A stretch of DNA of 6,895 nucleotides from positions 1 through 6,895 of the forward strand of contig JAFAFZ010000400.1 of the NCBI GenBank assembly GCA_023423215.1. Reading direction: 5' to 3'. Shown one piece after another: positions 1 to 6,895 of the stretch (its first letter is position 1; each line of letters starts with the position of its first letter). A program made the position numbers and the translations under genes. The stretch is from Actinomycetes bacterium. GTDB taxonomy: Bacteria > Actinomycetota > Acidimicrobiia > Acidimicrobiales > Microtrichaceae. A model generated the notes under the pieces. That model saw nothing but the letters and a program-made list of their open reading frames with translations. It did not search any database and had not been told where the DNA came from.

Positions 1-631
1 GGTCGGCCAGCAGCGCCAGCGCGACCGAGCCGATGATGCCCACCACGATCGGCGTCGAGAACCGCCGGTTCAGCCCGTCGTTGATGAACGCCCCGAAGCC
101 GCCGTGCCCGATCAGCGCCGTGACCGTCACCAGGCCGATGACCGTCACCGTCGCGACCCGCAGCCCGGTGATGATCTCGGGCAGCGCCAGCGGCAGCTCG
201 ACCCGGAGGAAGCGCCGCATGGGCGTGTAGCCCATGCCGTCCGCGGCGTCGCGCACCGACGCCGGCACGCCGTCGACGCCCGCCACGACGTTCTGGATCA
301 GGATCAGCAGGCAGTAGCTCACGAGCGCGATCTCGGCGGTCAGCACGCTCGCGCCCGTGATCGGCACGAGGAACCCGAACAGCGCGAGCGAGGGGATCGC
401 GTACAGGATCCCCGCGCCCCACGTGATCGGCCCCATGGTCGCCCGGAAGCGCAGCGCGACCGCCGAGAGCACGACCGCGAGCACGAGGCCGATGCCGATC
501 GCCATCGACGTCAGCGCCAGGTGCTGCAGCGCCCGTTCGCGGATGTCGTCGGTGTGGTCCGCCACCCACGCCCACCAGATGAACGAGTCCGGCCCCTGCT
601 CGGCGAGGACCGAGGGGGTCCTGACGCTCAT
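1..631 (-). CDS. Osmoprotectant/quaternary-amine ABC transporter permease (ProW/OpuBB type), 3' end outside window
   Basis: Inner-membrane permease that would form the channel for uptake of glycine betaine, choline, carnitine or a related solute. The 210 visible residues, read leftward from an ATG at 631, contain hydrophobic segments at about 38-60, 73-92, 97-117, 156-175 and 193-210. The cytoplasmic EAA loop that docks on the ATPase is at 128-160 (DAADGMG, then LPLALPEIITGLRVA), in the form typical of the ProW/OpuB/OpuC family. The short N-terminus, without the long extra segments of E. coli ProW, favours an OpuBB/OpuCB-type subunit. The start overlaps the ATPase stop as ATGA, so the two are translationally coupled. 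The C-terminus is cut by the window edge; a substrate-binding protein and perhaps a second permease would be expected further left. The family is clear; the substrate cannot be told from sequence. Confidence 0.9.
   Translation of the reverse strand, partial: MSVRTPSVLAEQGPDSFIWWAWVADHTDDIRERALQHLALTSMAIGIGLVLAVVLSAVALRFRATMGPITWGAGILYAIPSLALFGFLVPITGASVLTAEIALVSYCLLILIQNVVAGVDGVPASVRDAADGMGYTPMRRFLRVELPLALPEIITGLRVATVTVIGLVTVTALIGHGGFGAFINDGLNRRFSTPIVVGIIGSVALALLAD
628..631 (-). promoter_or_regulatory. ATGA stop/start overlap coupling ATPase and permease
   Basis: On the minus strand the last four bases read ATGA: the permease ATG (631-629) overlaps the ATPase TGA (630-628). This arrangement is typical of translational coupling and supports the two genes being one operon giving matched subunit amounts. 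Confidence 0.85.
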
Positions 632-1641
632 GCGGGCGTCGCCTTCGCCGGACGCCGGCGGACCGGCTCGGTGTCGGGGTCACCGGCCGCGATCGCGCCG
701 ATCGCCTCGACCGTCAGCACGCCCAGGGGCTCGCCCGCGTCGTCGACCACCAGGCCTCGCTCGCTCGCGCTGGTCAGCAGTGCGTCGAGCGCGGAGCGCA
801 GCGACGCCGAGGCGGGCACCCGCAGCTCCACGTCCTCGCTCGGCGGCTCCAGCTCGGCGTCGGTGACCGGCAGCAGCGACAGGCGCCGCAGCGTGCGGTC
901 GCCGCCGAGGAACGACTCGACGAAGTCGTCCGCCGGCCGTGCCAGCAGCTCAGTAGGGACCGCGTACTGCGCCAGGTGGCCGCCGGTGCGGAACACGGCG
1001 ATGCGGTCGCCGACCTCGATCGCCTCGTCGATGTCGTGGGTGACGAACACGATCGTCGTGCCGAGCCGGTCGTGCAGGTCGCGCAGCTCGGCGCGCAGCT
1101 CGCCGCGCACCACGGGATCGACCGCGCTGTAGGGCTCGTCCATGAGCAGCAACGGCGGATCGACCGCCAGCGCCCGCGCCACGCCCACCCGCTGCTGCTG
1201 GCCGCCGGACAGCTCGGACGGGTAGCGCGACAGCAGCGCCGGATCGAGCCGCATCACGTCGACGAGCTCCTCGACCCGTTCCGAGATGCGCGCCTTCTTC
1301 CAGCCGAGCAGCTTCGGGACGCACGCGATGTTCGCTGCGATCGTCTGGTGCGGGAACAGCCCGCCCTGCTGGATGACGTAGCCGATGCGTCGCCGCAGCT
1401 CGTGCACCGGCGTGGACCGCGCGTCCTGGCCGTCGATGCGCACGGTGCCCGAGGTGGGCTCCTCGAGCCGGTTGATGAGCCGCAGCGTCGTCGTCTTGCC
1501 ACACCCAGACGGGCCGACGAACACGACCAGCTCGCCGGCAGGCACCTCGAGCGACAGCGAGTCGACCGCGGGCGACGCCGCACCGGGGTACTGCTTGGTG
1601 ACGTCGGTGAGCTGGATGGCGGGGGTGGCGATCGGGATCAC
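628..1641 (-). CDS. Osmoprotectant/quaternary-amine ABC transporter ATP-binding protein with one C-terminal CBS-like motif (ProV/OpuCA type)
   Basis: Cytoplasmic ATPase (337 aa) that powers the adjacent permease. Visible motifs: Walker A GPSGCGKTT (43-51), Q-loop in YVIQQGGLFPHQT (88-100), signature LSGGQQQ (144-150), Walker B LLLMDEP with E169 (164-170), D-loop SAVD (172-175) and switch His202 in THDIDEA. The YVIQQGGLFPH stretch is characteristic of the quaternary-amine family. After the ATPase core, residues about 268-320 resemble a single CBS motif (VVDDAGEPLGVLTVEAI); OpuA/OpuCA homologues usually carry two, so the regulatory part looks shortened. The start is a GTG; an in-frame TGA lies 27 bases upstream and no other start codon follows before the conserved core, so this start is nearly forced. 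A purine-rich AGGGAG precedes it at only one base, unusually close. Ionic-strength or cyclic-di-AMP control through CBS is known in relatives but is inference here. Confidence 0.93.
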   Translation of the reverse strand: MIPIATPAIQLTDVTKQYPGAASPAVDSLSLEVPAGELVVFVGPSGCGKTTTLRLINRLEEPTSGTVRIDGQDARSTPVHELRRRIGYVIQQGGLFPHQTIAANIACVPKLLGWKKARISERVEELVDVMRLDPALLSRYPSELSGGQQQRVGVARALAVDPPLLLMDEPYSAVDPVVRGELRAELRDLHDRLGTTIVFVTHDIDEAIEVGDRIAVFRTGGHLAQYAVPTELLARPADDFVESFLGGDRTLRRLSLLPVTDAELEPPSEDVELRVPASASLRSALDALLTSASERGLVVDDAGEPLGVLTVEAIGAIAAGDPDTEPVRRRPAKATPA

Positions 1642-1732
1642 GCTCCCTGTTCGGCGGCCGCCCGGTCAGCGGATCCGGCTGCACGACAGCATGGCCGAGC
1701 CGTGGACCCCGTGGGTGCCGAGCCGACGACGG
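1642..1732 (-). other. 91-bp spacer between the PGPGW gene and the transporter operon
   Basis: Non-coding gap between two genes on the same strand. It holds a 9-bp direct repeat GCCGAGCCG (plus strand 1694-1702 and 1717-1725). A weak imperfect hairpin lies at 1704-1719 (GGcACCC-ACG-GGGTCC on the minus strand, with one bulged C) and has no U-run. The palindrome CGGATCCG is at 1671-1678. I see no convincing -10 box for the transporter operon, so the gap does not show whether the transporter is co-transcribed with the PGPGW gene or has its own promoter. Confidence 0.4.
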
Positions 1733-2242
1733 TCAGGTCACGAGCTTGTCGGGATCACCCCACAGCCCGGAGATCCAGTTGGTGACCTCGGACCCGAAGA
1801 GGAAGCTGAGCACGGCGAAGGCGACCACGATCAGGCCCATCACGATCAGCGTGGGCACCGGGATGCGCCCGTCCTCGGGCACACCCGGGATCTTGCGACG
1901 GATCAGCTGCACCGTGCGCTCGGCCCAGGCGAAGGGCAGCAGCCCCAGGCCGAGGATGATGAGCAGCCAGCCCGGACCGGGCAGCACCAGGGCTGCGACG
2001 CCGGCGCCGATCAGGATGAACCCGCCGATGATGCGGGCGACGCGGATGACGACGCCGCGACGGGCCTCTTCCTCGGTCTCCTCGCGGCGTCCGGTCTGGT
2101 ACTCGGCCTCGATCGCCGCGTCGTGGAGGCGATCGGCGATCTGCGCGGCGGTCATGCGGCGGCGTTGCCCCTCCGGTTCCGGCTCGCCCCCGACCGCGGG
2201 GTCCGGCACGCCGTCCGTCCCCTCCGACTCCTCCGTGTGCAT
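1733..2242 (-). CDS. Small PGPGW-family (TIGR02611) transmembrane protein
   Basis: A 169-aa predicted integral membrane protein. Residues 1-65 are hydrophilic and strongly charged (an acidic first 25 residues, then a helical segment with EETEEEARRG). Three hydrophobic segments follow at about 69-87, 92-106 and 130-150. The diagnostic PGPGW is at 88-92, followed by a WAER motif (106-109) and a basic stretch VQLIRRKIPG, as in TIGR02611 proteins of actinobacteria. The family has no established function that I know of. The reading frame stays open far upstream, across the antisense of the next gene's Lys/Ala tail, but that part is a GC artefact. I chose the ATG at 2242 because it is the first start past the divergent gene and lies six bases after a CATACT -10-like box; a GGAG is also present. 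Met30 (MTAAQIADRL) is an alternative start. Confidence 0.82.
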   Translation of the reverse strand: MHTEESEGTDGVPDPAVGGEPEPEGQRRRMTAAQIADRLHDAAIEAEYQTGRREETEEEARRGVVIRVARIIGGFILIGAGVAALVLPGPGWLLIILGLGLLPFAWAERTVQLIRRKIPGVPEDGRIPVPTLIVMGLIVVAFAVLSFLFGSEVTNWISGLWGDPDKLVT

Positions 2243-2303
2243 CGCTCCAGTATGGCGACCCGGGCGCCGTCTGCTGCGTCGGGGTGCACTAGACCTTCGG
2301 GAC
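2243..2303. promoter_or_regulatory. Divergent promoter region between the PGPGW gene and the H1-tail/TULIP-like gene
   Basis: This 61-bp region must hold control signals for both genes. On the minus strand CATACT (2254-2249) ends six bases before the ATG at 2242, the spacing of actinobacterial leaderless transcripts. On the plus strand TAGACC (2290-2295), with TG three bases before it, lies eight bases before the ATG at 2304, which has no Shine-Dalgarno. No good -35 hexamer is seen for either. The -10 calls rest on four of six and three of six matches, so they are tentative; the divergent layout itself is certain. Confidence 0.45.
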
Positions 2304-3977
2304 ATGGAGGACCGTCCCGACACACCCGAGTCGCCGTCCGAGGCCAAGCAGCCGGCGCCGGTCACGGCACCCCGCCGCAAGAAGGCCGCTGCGTCGAAGC
2401 CACGTGCTGCCGCCGGTGGCACGGGGTCCTCCCGGACCAAGGGCTCGACGACGAAGCCGACGGCGAAGCGGACTGCCGACAAGCAGGCCGCTGCCGCGAA
2501 GAAGACCGCGGCCAAGAAGCCCGCCACCGCCGAGAAGGCCGCGGCGAAGAACCCGGTCGCGAAGAAGTCGGCAGCGAAGAAGCCCGCCGCGAAGAAGCCG
2601 GCCACCGCGAAGAAGCCGGCGGTGCAGCGGCCCGCCACCGGGAACGCAGCAGTGAAGCAGCCGGCGACGCGTCCCGCCGCCGTCACGACGCCGCCGGTCG
2701 ACCAGCCGGCGACGCATCCGACGGAGCCCGGATCGACCCGACGTCCCCGGGCTGTCACGACCGGTGCCCGCACCGGGGCTGCGGCGGGATCCGGACGCCA
2801 CGCCGTGTGCGCCTCGATCACCGGCGACATGGTCAACGACCTGCTCCTGTTCGTGGTGGGGGCCGGCGTCCCGCTCGAGCCGCTCGAGACCCAGGTCGCG
2901 CTGCCGGCGATGGGCCAGGTCGCGGTGCGCCTCGCCCTGACCGTGACCGGCGCGACGGTCGACCTGCGCGCCGAGGACGACGGCCGTGTGCGGATCGTCG
3001 TGGTCGCCGACGGCGACGTGTCGACCACGGCGCAGGACTACGAGGGCGAGCCGGCGGACGCCGGCATCGGGACGGCCCCGACGGCCGGTGGCATGGCGAT
3101 GCCCGTGCCGCCCGCGCCGATCCCCGTCCGGGTCGAGGCGCTCGCCCGGCCCGCCGTCGAGCTGCGTGCGGACGACACCGTGTCGATCGCGCTCGACGTG
3201 CGCGACGCCGAGCTCGTGTCGCTGCGCACCGACGACTCCGCTCCCGTGCCCGAGGGCGTGGACCCGGCCGCGTGGTCGGGCATCCTCACCATGTTCGGCA
3301 TGCTCTTCGGCTCGCTCGGCGCCGGACTGTTCGAGACGCTCGGCGAGCACGTCGGCTCGGTCGGCACCGAGCTCGGTCCCGAGGTCGGTGGCGTGCTGCG
3401 GGACCTGGGCGTCGCGACCGGACCCGCCGACGTGAGCGTCGCCTCCGGGCTCGTCACCGTCGCGCTGCCCGCGCAGCCCACGGTGCGCGGCAACGCGCTG
3501 CCGGTCCCGATCTCGGGAACCCGCGTCGGGCTGAGCATGGCCGCCTCGTCCGTGGACGCCCTGGCGCACCGCCTGGTCCTGCAGGCGATCGGGGACGTGC
3601 CGCTGCCCTTCGAGCTCGAGGTGGACCTGGGCGAGCAGCACGTCGGCGGACGCCTCCGCAACGCACGGGTGCTGCCCGAGTCGTTCCCGGACCTGCGCTC
3701 CTCCCTGCGCACCCAGGTGCGGACCCGTCTGCTGCGCGGACGCCTCGAGCTGTCGGTGCAGGCGGCGTGGCTCGAGCTGCCGCCCGTCGTCCCGTCGTTC
3801 GTCAACCAGCTCTCCCGTCGCCTGGGCGAGCTGGTCTCCCTGGCGCCGATCCGCGTGCGCTTCCCCGCGCAGGTGGGGCTGCCGGTCATCCCCGACAGCG
3901 ACGACACGCTGCCGGTCCGCATCGACGACCTGCGCGTGACCGGCGACGGCGTCGGCATCGTCGTGTCGATGGCCTGA
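2304..3977 (+). CDS. Histone-H1-like Lys/Ala/Pro tail fused to an internally duplicated, putative lipid-binding (TULIP/BPI-like) protein
   Basis: A 557-aa protein that I cannot assign to a characterised gene. Residues 1-20 are polar. Residues 24-135 form a low-complexity basic tail rich in Lys, Ala and Pro, with KK pairs about every five residues from 66 to 104, like histone H1 or the HupB tail of mycobacteria but without an HU domain. There is no N-terminal signal peptide or membrane segment. Residues 169-557 are a folded-looking region rich in amphipathic beta strands. It appears duplicated: a helix SITGDMVNDLLLFVVGAGVP (171-190) matches one at 411-433 (SSVDALAHRLVLQAIGDVP), and a strand region opening APIPVRVEAL (271-280) matches one opening APIRVRF (514-520). 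Between the halves, 325-345 is a hydrophobic Gly-rich helix. This layout recalls tandem TULIP lipid-binding domains, which is inference. ATG 2304 is the only start in frame near the divergent promoter. The phosphatase follows after three bases in the same frame. Confidence 0.85.
   Translation: MEDRPDTPESPSEAKQPAPVTAPRRKKAAASKPRAAAGGTGSSRTKGSTTKPTAKRTADKQAAAAKKTAAKKPATAEKAAAKNPVAKKSAAKKPAAKKPATAKKPAVQRPATGNAAVKQPATRPAAVTTPPVDQPATHPTEPGSTRRPRAVTTGARTGAAAGSGRHAVCASITGDMVNDLLLFVVGAGVPLEPLETQVALPAMGQVAVRLALTVTGATVDLRAEDDGRVRIVVVADGDVSTTAQDYEGEPADAGIGTAPTAGGMAMPVPPAPIPVRVEALARPAVELRADDTVSIALDVRDAELVSLRTDDSAPVPEGVDPAAWSGILTMFGMLFGSLGAGLFETLGEHVGSVGTELGPEVGGVLRDLGVATGPADVSVASGLVTVALPAQPTVRGNALPVPISGTRVGLSMAASSVDALAHRLVLQAIGDVPLPFELEVDLGEQHVGGRLRNARVLPESFPDLRSSLRTQVRTRLLRGRLELSVQAAWLELPPVVPSFVNQLSRRLGELVSLAPIRVRFPAQVGLPVIPDSDDTLPVRIDDLRVTGDGVGIVVSMA
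2487..2621 (+). repeat. Degenerate 15-bp coding repeat (AAKKP-type pentapeptides)
   Basis: Inside the H1-like tail, codons 62-106 repeat a gcNgcgAAGAAGcc pattern encoding AAKKP/T units. Intact KK pairs are at residues 66, 71, 87, 92, 97 and 103, with degenerate EK at 77 and KN at 82. The near-identical units could expand or contract by slippage, so the tail length may vary between strains. Confidence 0.85.
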
Positions 3978-3980
3978 GCG

Positions 3981-4757
3981 ATGTCGATCGACGCACTGCG
4001 GGTCACGCTCGCACGCGACGGCGTGTTCAACACGCGGGACCTGGGCGGCCTGCCCACCGTCGACGGGCGGGTGGTCGCCCCCGGACGGGTCGTGCGTGGC
4101 GACGCGCTCCAGCGGGTGAAGGGCGCGGCGGACGGGTTGCGCCGGTTCGGCCTCGTGCGCGTCCTGGACCTGCGCGACGAGCGCGAGCGGGACGAGGACG
4201 GCGTGTTCGGCGTGGACGGCATCGACGTCGAGCACCACCCGGTCATCGACCCGACCTTCGCCTGGTACGACCTGGGCGAACTCGAGCTCGCCCAGCTGCT
4301 GGGGCAGCGCTACCGGGACATCCTGGGCGCGTTCGGTCCCCGTCTGGCGGGCGCCCTGACCTCGATCGCCGAGGTCGTCGGCCCGGACGGGCGCGGGGGA
4401 GCGGTCGCGTACCACTGCGCCGTCGGCAAGGACCGCACGGGGCTCGTCACCGCCCTGGTGCTCTCGCTGCTGGGCGTGGAGCGCGATGCGATCGTCGCCG
4501 ACTACGCCCGATCGGCCCGGGCGACCGCGGTGCAGGTGCAGTGGCTGTGGGCGTTCGGCCTGCCCGGCGGCGGTGCGAGCGACGAGGACCTGGCCCTCGG
4601 CGTCTGGTCGGCACGGCCCGAGACGATGCGGGCGACGCTCGAGTGGATCGACGCCGAGCACGGCGGCATCGGCGCGTACCTGGCGGCACAGGGCCTGGAC
4701 CCCCAGGTCGGCGAGGCGCTGCGGGCAGGGCTGCTGATCCCGGCCGACGGCCGCTGA
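3981..4757 (+). CDS. Tyrosine/lipid phosphatase of the MptpB/LipA type
   Basis: A 258-aa cysteine-dependent phosphatase. The P-loop H145-C146-A-V-G-K-D-R152-T-G fits the CX5R signature. The internal Lys150 and Asp151 are the mark of the MptpB/LipA subclass, whose members act on phosphotyrosine and also on phosphoinositides. The N-terminal block NTRDLGGLPT (17-26), followed by GRVVAPGRVVRGDAL (29-43), and LDLRDERER (62-70) match the same family. No signal peptide is visible; the M. tuberculosis enzyme is secreted without a classical one, so location is open. Length is close to the family norm (about 270). The ATG lies three bases after the upstream TGA and has no Shine-Dalgarno, so it is probably reached by ribosomes terminating on the preceding gene. 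Both genes are in the same frame. Function as a phosphatase is secure; the substrate (protein, lipid or phosphosugar) is unknown. Confidence 0.92.
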   Translation: MSIDALRVTLARDGVFNTRDLGGLPTVDGRVVAPGRVVRGDALQRVKGAADGLRRFGLVRVLDLRDERERDEDGVFGVDGIDVEHHPVIDPTFAWYDLGELELAQLLGQRYRDILGAFGPRLAGALTSIAEVVGPDGRGGAVAYHCAVGKDRTGLVTALVLSLLGVERDAIVADYARSARATAVQVQWLWAFGLPGGGASDEDLALGVWSARPETMRATLEWIDAEHGGIGAYLAAQGLDPQVGEALRAGLLIPADGR

Positions 4758-4801
4758 ACCGGGTGCCGTCGTCCGTCGGGGCCGACGCGATGCGCGCGAC
4801 C

Positions 4802-4810
4802 TGATCTACT
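4802..4810 (+). promoter_or_regulatory. Extended -10 promoter for the peroxiredoxin gene
   Basis: TG-A-TCTACT (4802-4810) fits an extended -10 element, with four of six hexamer matches plus the TG. CCGACG, with the GAC core of a -35 box, lies 17 bases upstream at 4782-4787. A start near 4817 would leave a short leader of about 16 bases that just includes the Shine-Dalgarno, so the geometry is coherent. No SigR-type or OxyR-type site was recognised. Confidence 0.5.
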
Positions 4811-4818
4811 GGTGGCCC

Positions 4819-4825
4819 GAGGAGG
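4819..4825 (+). promoter_or_regulatory. Shine-Dalgarno GAGGAGG deciding the peroxiredoxin start
   Basis: GAGGAGG lies seven bases before the ATG at 4833. It fixes that ATG as the start rather than the in-frame GTG at 4812, which would place the ribosome-binding site inside the gene and add a non-conserved MARGGSD prefix. Confidence 0.85.
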
Positions 4826-4832
4826 ATCCGAC

Positions 4833-5294
4833 ATGCTCAGCACCGGCGACACCGCCCCCGACTTCACCCTGCAGGACCAGACCGGCGCCGAGGTCTCGCT
4901 CGGCGAGCTCCTGGCCGGCGGACCCGTCGTCCTGTTCTTCTACCCGAAGGCCATGACGACCGGCTGCACCAAGGAGTCCTGCCACTTCCGCGACCTGGCC
5001 GCCGAGTTCGCCCAGGTCGGCGCGCAGCGTGTCGGCATCTCGGCCGACAAGGTCGACAAGCAGGCGGCCTTCGACGCGAAGCACGACCTCGGCTACCCGC
5101 TGCTGTCGGACCCCAGCCGCACCGTCGCCTCGGCGTTCGGCGTCAAGCGGCCGGGACCGATCATGAACAAGCGTGCGACGTTCGTGATCGACACCGACCG
5201 CCGCATCCTGGCGGCCATCAGCTCCGAGCTGAACATGGACCTGCACGCGGACGAGGCGCTGACGGTGCTGCGAGAGGCGCGCTCCGCCACCTGA
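4833..5294 (+). CDS. bcp: Thioredoxin-dependent thiol peroxidase (Bcp/PrxQ-type peroxiredoxin)
   Basis: A 153-aa cytoplasmic peroxiredoxin that would reduce hydrogen peroxide and organic hydroperoxides using thioredoxin. The active site PxxxTxxC is present as P38, T42 and the peroxidatic C45. The resolving cysteine is C50, five residues on in the same helix, which is the arrangement of E. coli Bcp. The catalytic Arg is R114 in MNKRATFVID. The opening GDTAPDFTLQDQTG and the length match the family well. The usual TPGC is TTGC here, a conservative change that leaves all catalytic residues in place. It appears to be its own transcription unit: own -10, strong ribosome-binding site and a hairpin after the stop. 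Nothing ties it functionally to the phosphatase before it or the glycosidase after it. Confidence 0.95.
   Translation: MLSTGDTAPDFTLQDQTGAEVSLGELLAGGPVVLFFYPKAMTTGCTKESCHFRDLAAEFAQVGAQRVGISADKVDKQAAFDAKHDLGYPLLSDPSRTVASAFGVKRPGPIMNKRATFVIDTDRRILAAISSELNMDLHADEALTVLREARSAT

Positions 5295-6895
<1,601 letters not shown>

Larger units (their letters stand above)
4758..4832 (+). other. 75-bp spacer between phosphatase and peroxiredoxin
   Basis: Contains a small hairpin CGTCG-GGGC-CGACG (4774-4787, five-base stem arms with a four-base loop) without a U-run, then the peroxiredoxin promoter and ribosome-binding site. The hairpin is too weak to call a terminator with confidence. Confidence 0.4.

Noticed and set aside
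104..1132. Plus-strand open frame of 342 codons over the transporter genes
   Set aside because: Antisense to an ABC permease and ATPase with full motif sets; its composition is Arg/His/Asp-rich noise.
1746..2303. Upstream extension of the H1-tail protein to a 743-aa reading
   Set aside because: The extension lies antisense to the PGPGW gene and crosses the divergent promoter. ATG 2304 starts a reading with consistent codon use.
2243..3028. Extended N-terminus for the PGPGW protein (431 aa in total), with repeated GFFAA-type hydrophobic sequence
   Set aside because: The extra part is exactly the antisense of the Lys/Ala repeat tail and of the divergent promoter; PGPGW-family proteins are short.
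2289..4661. Minus-strand open frame of 790 codons antisense to the H1-tail gene and phosphatase
   Set aside because: Rich in Arg, His, Gln and Asp with no recognisable motif; the opposite strand has clear family motifs and better third-position GC. Antisense artefact.
4741..4787. Possible terminator after the phosphatase (CGGCC-GAC-GGCCG at 4741-4753 and CGTCG-GGGC-CGACG at 4774-4787)
   Set aside because: The stems are only five base pairs, one lies inside the coding end, and there is no U-run; in DNA this GC-rich such stems arise by chance.
1385..4804. Open plus-strand frame of 1,139 codons spanning several genes
   Set aside because: It crosses genes on both strands, is dominated by Arg/Ala/Gly low-complexity sequence and has no domain. 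It is a GC-bias shadow of the genes at 2304-3977 and 3981-4757.
4812..4832. GTG at 4812 as the peroxiredoxin start
   Set aside because: The strong GAGGAGG lies downstream of this GTG and is correctly spaced for the ATG at 4833, where family homology begins.

Overview
The window is dense, very GC-rich DNA with strong G/C preference at third codon positions, GTG starts beside ATG starts, and several starts that sit directly behind a -10-like box (leaderless style). This points to a high-GC actinomycete (Actinomycetota). A Micrococcales/Cellulomonas-like or similar soil actinobacterium is plausible, but the genus is inference. Almost every base is genic and no gap exceeds 300 bases. I see no tRNA, rRNA, CRISPR array, insertion sequence or prophage.

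Left part (1-2242, minus strand). A quaternary-amine/osmoprotectant (OpuB/OpuC/ProVW-type) ABC transporter runs leftward out of the window: an ATPase with one C-terminal CBS-like segment (628-1641), overlapping by ATGA with a permease (1-631, cut by the window edge). Upstream of them on the same strand, after a 91-bp gap, is a small three-helix membrane protein of the PGPGW (TIGR02611) family (1733-2242).

Middle part (2243-4757, plus strand). A 61-bp divergent promoter region separates the PGPGW gene from a rightward pair. The first gene (2304-3977) encodes an unusual protein: an N-terminal Lys/Ala/Pro histone-H1-like tail of about 130 residues, fused to a region of about 390 residues that looks like an internally duplicated, lipid-binding (TULIP/BPI-like) double domain. 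The second (3981-4757) is an MptpB/LipA-type tyrosine/lipid phosphatase with an HCxxGKDRTG P-loop. The two are in the same reading frame, separated only by one TGA and one GCG codon, so they are probably translated by termination-reinitiation. A lipid-binding protein, a phosphatase of a class known to hydrolyse phosphoinositides, and a divergent small membrane protein together form the least ordinary part of the window.

Right part (4758-6895, plus strand). A Bcp/PrxQ-type peroxiredoxin (4833-5294) has its own extended -10 box and a strong Shine-Dalgarno. It is followed by a GC-rich hairpin that may terminate transcription, then a leaderless-looking promoter and the first 496 codons of a LacZ-type family 2 glycoside hydrolase that runs off the right edge. 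These two look like independent housekeeping (peroxide defence) and catabolic (beta-galactoside) units.
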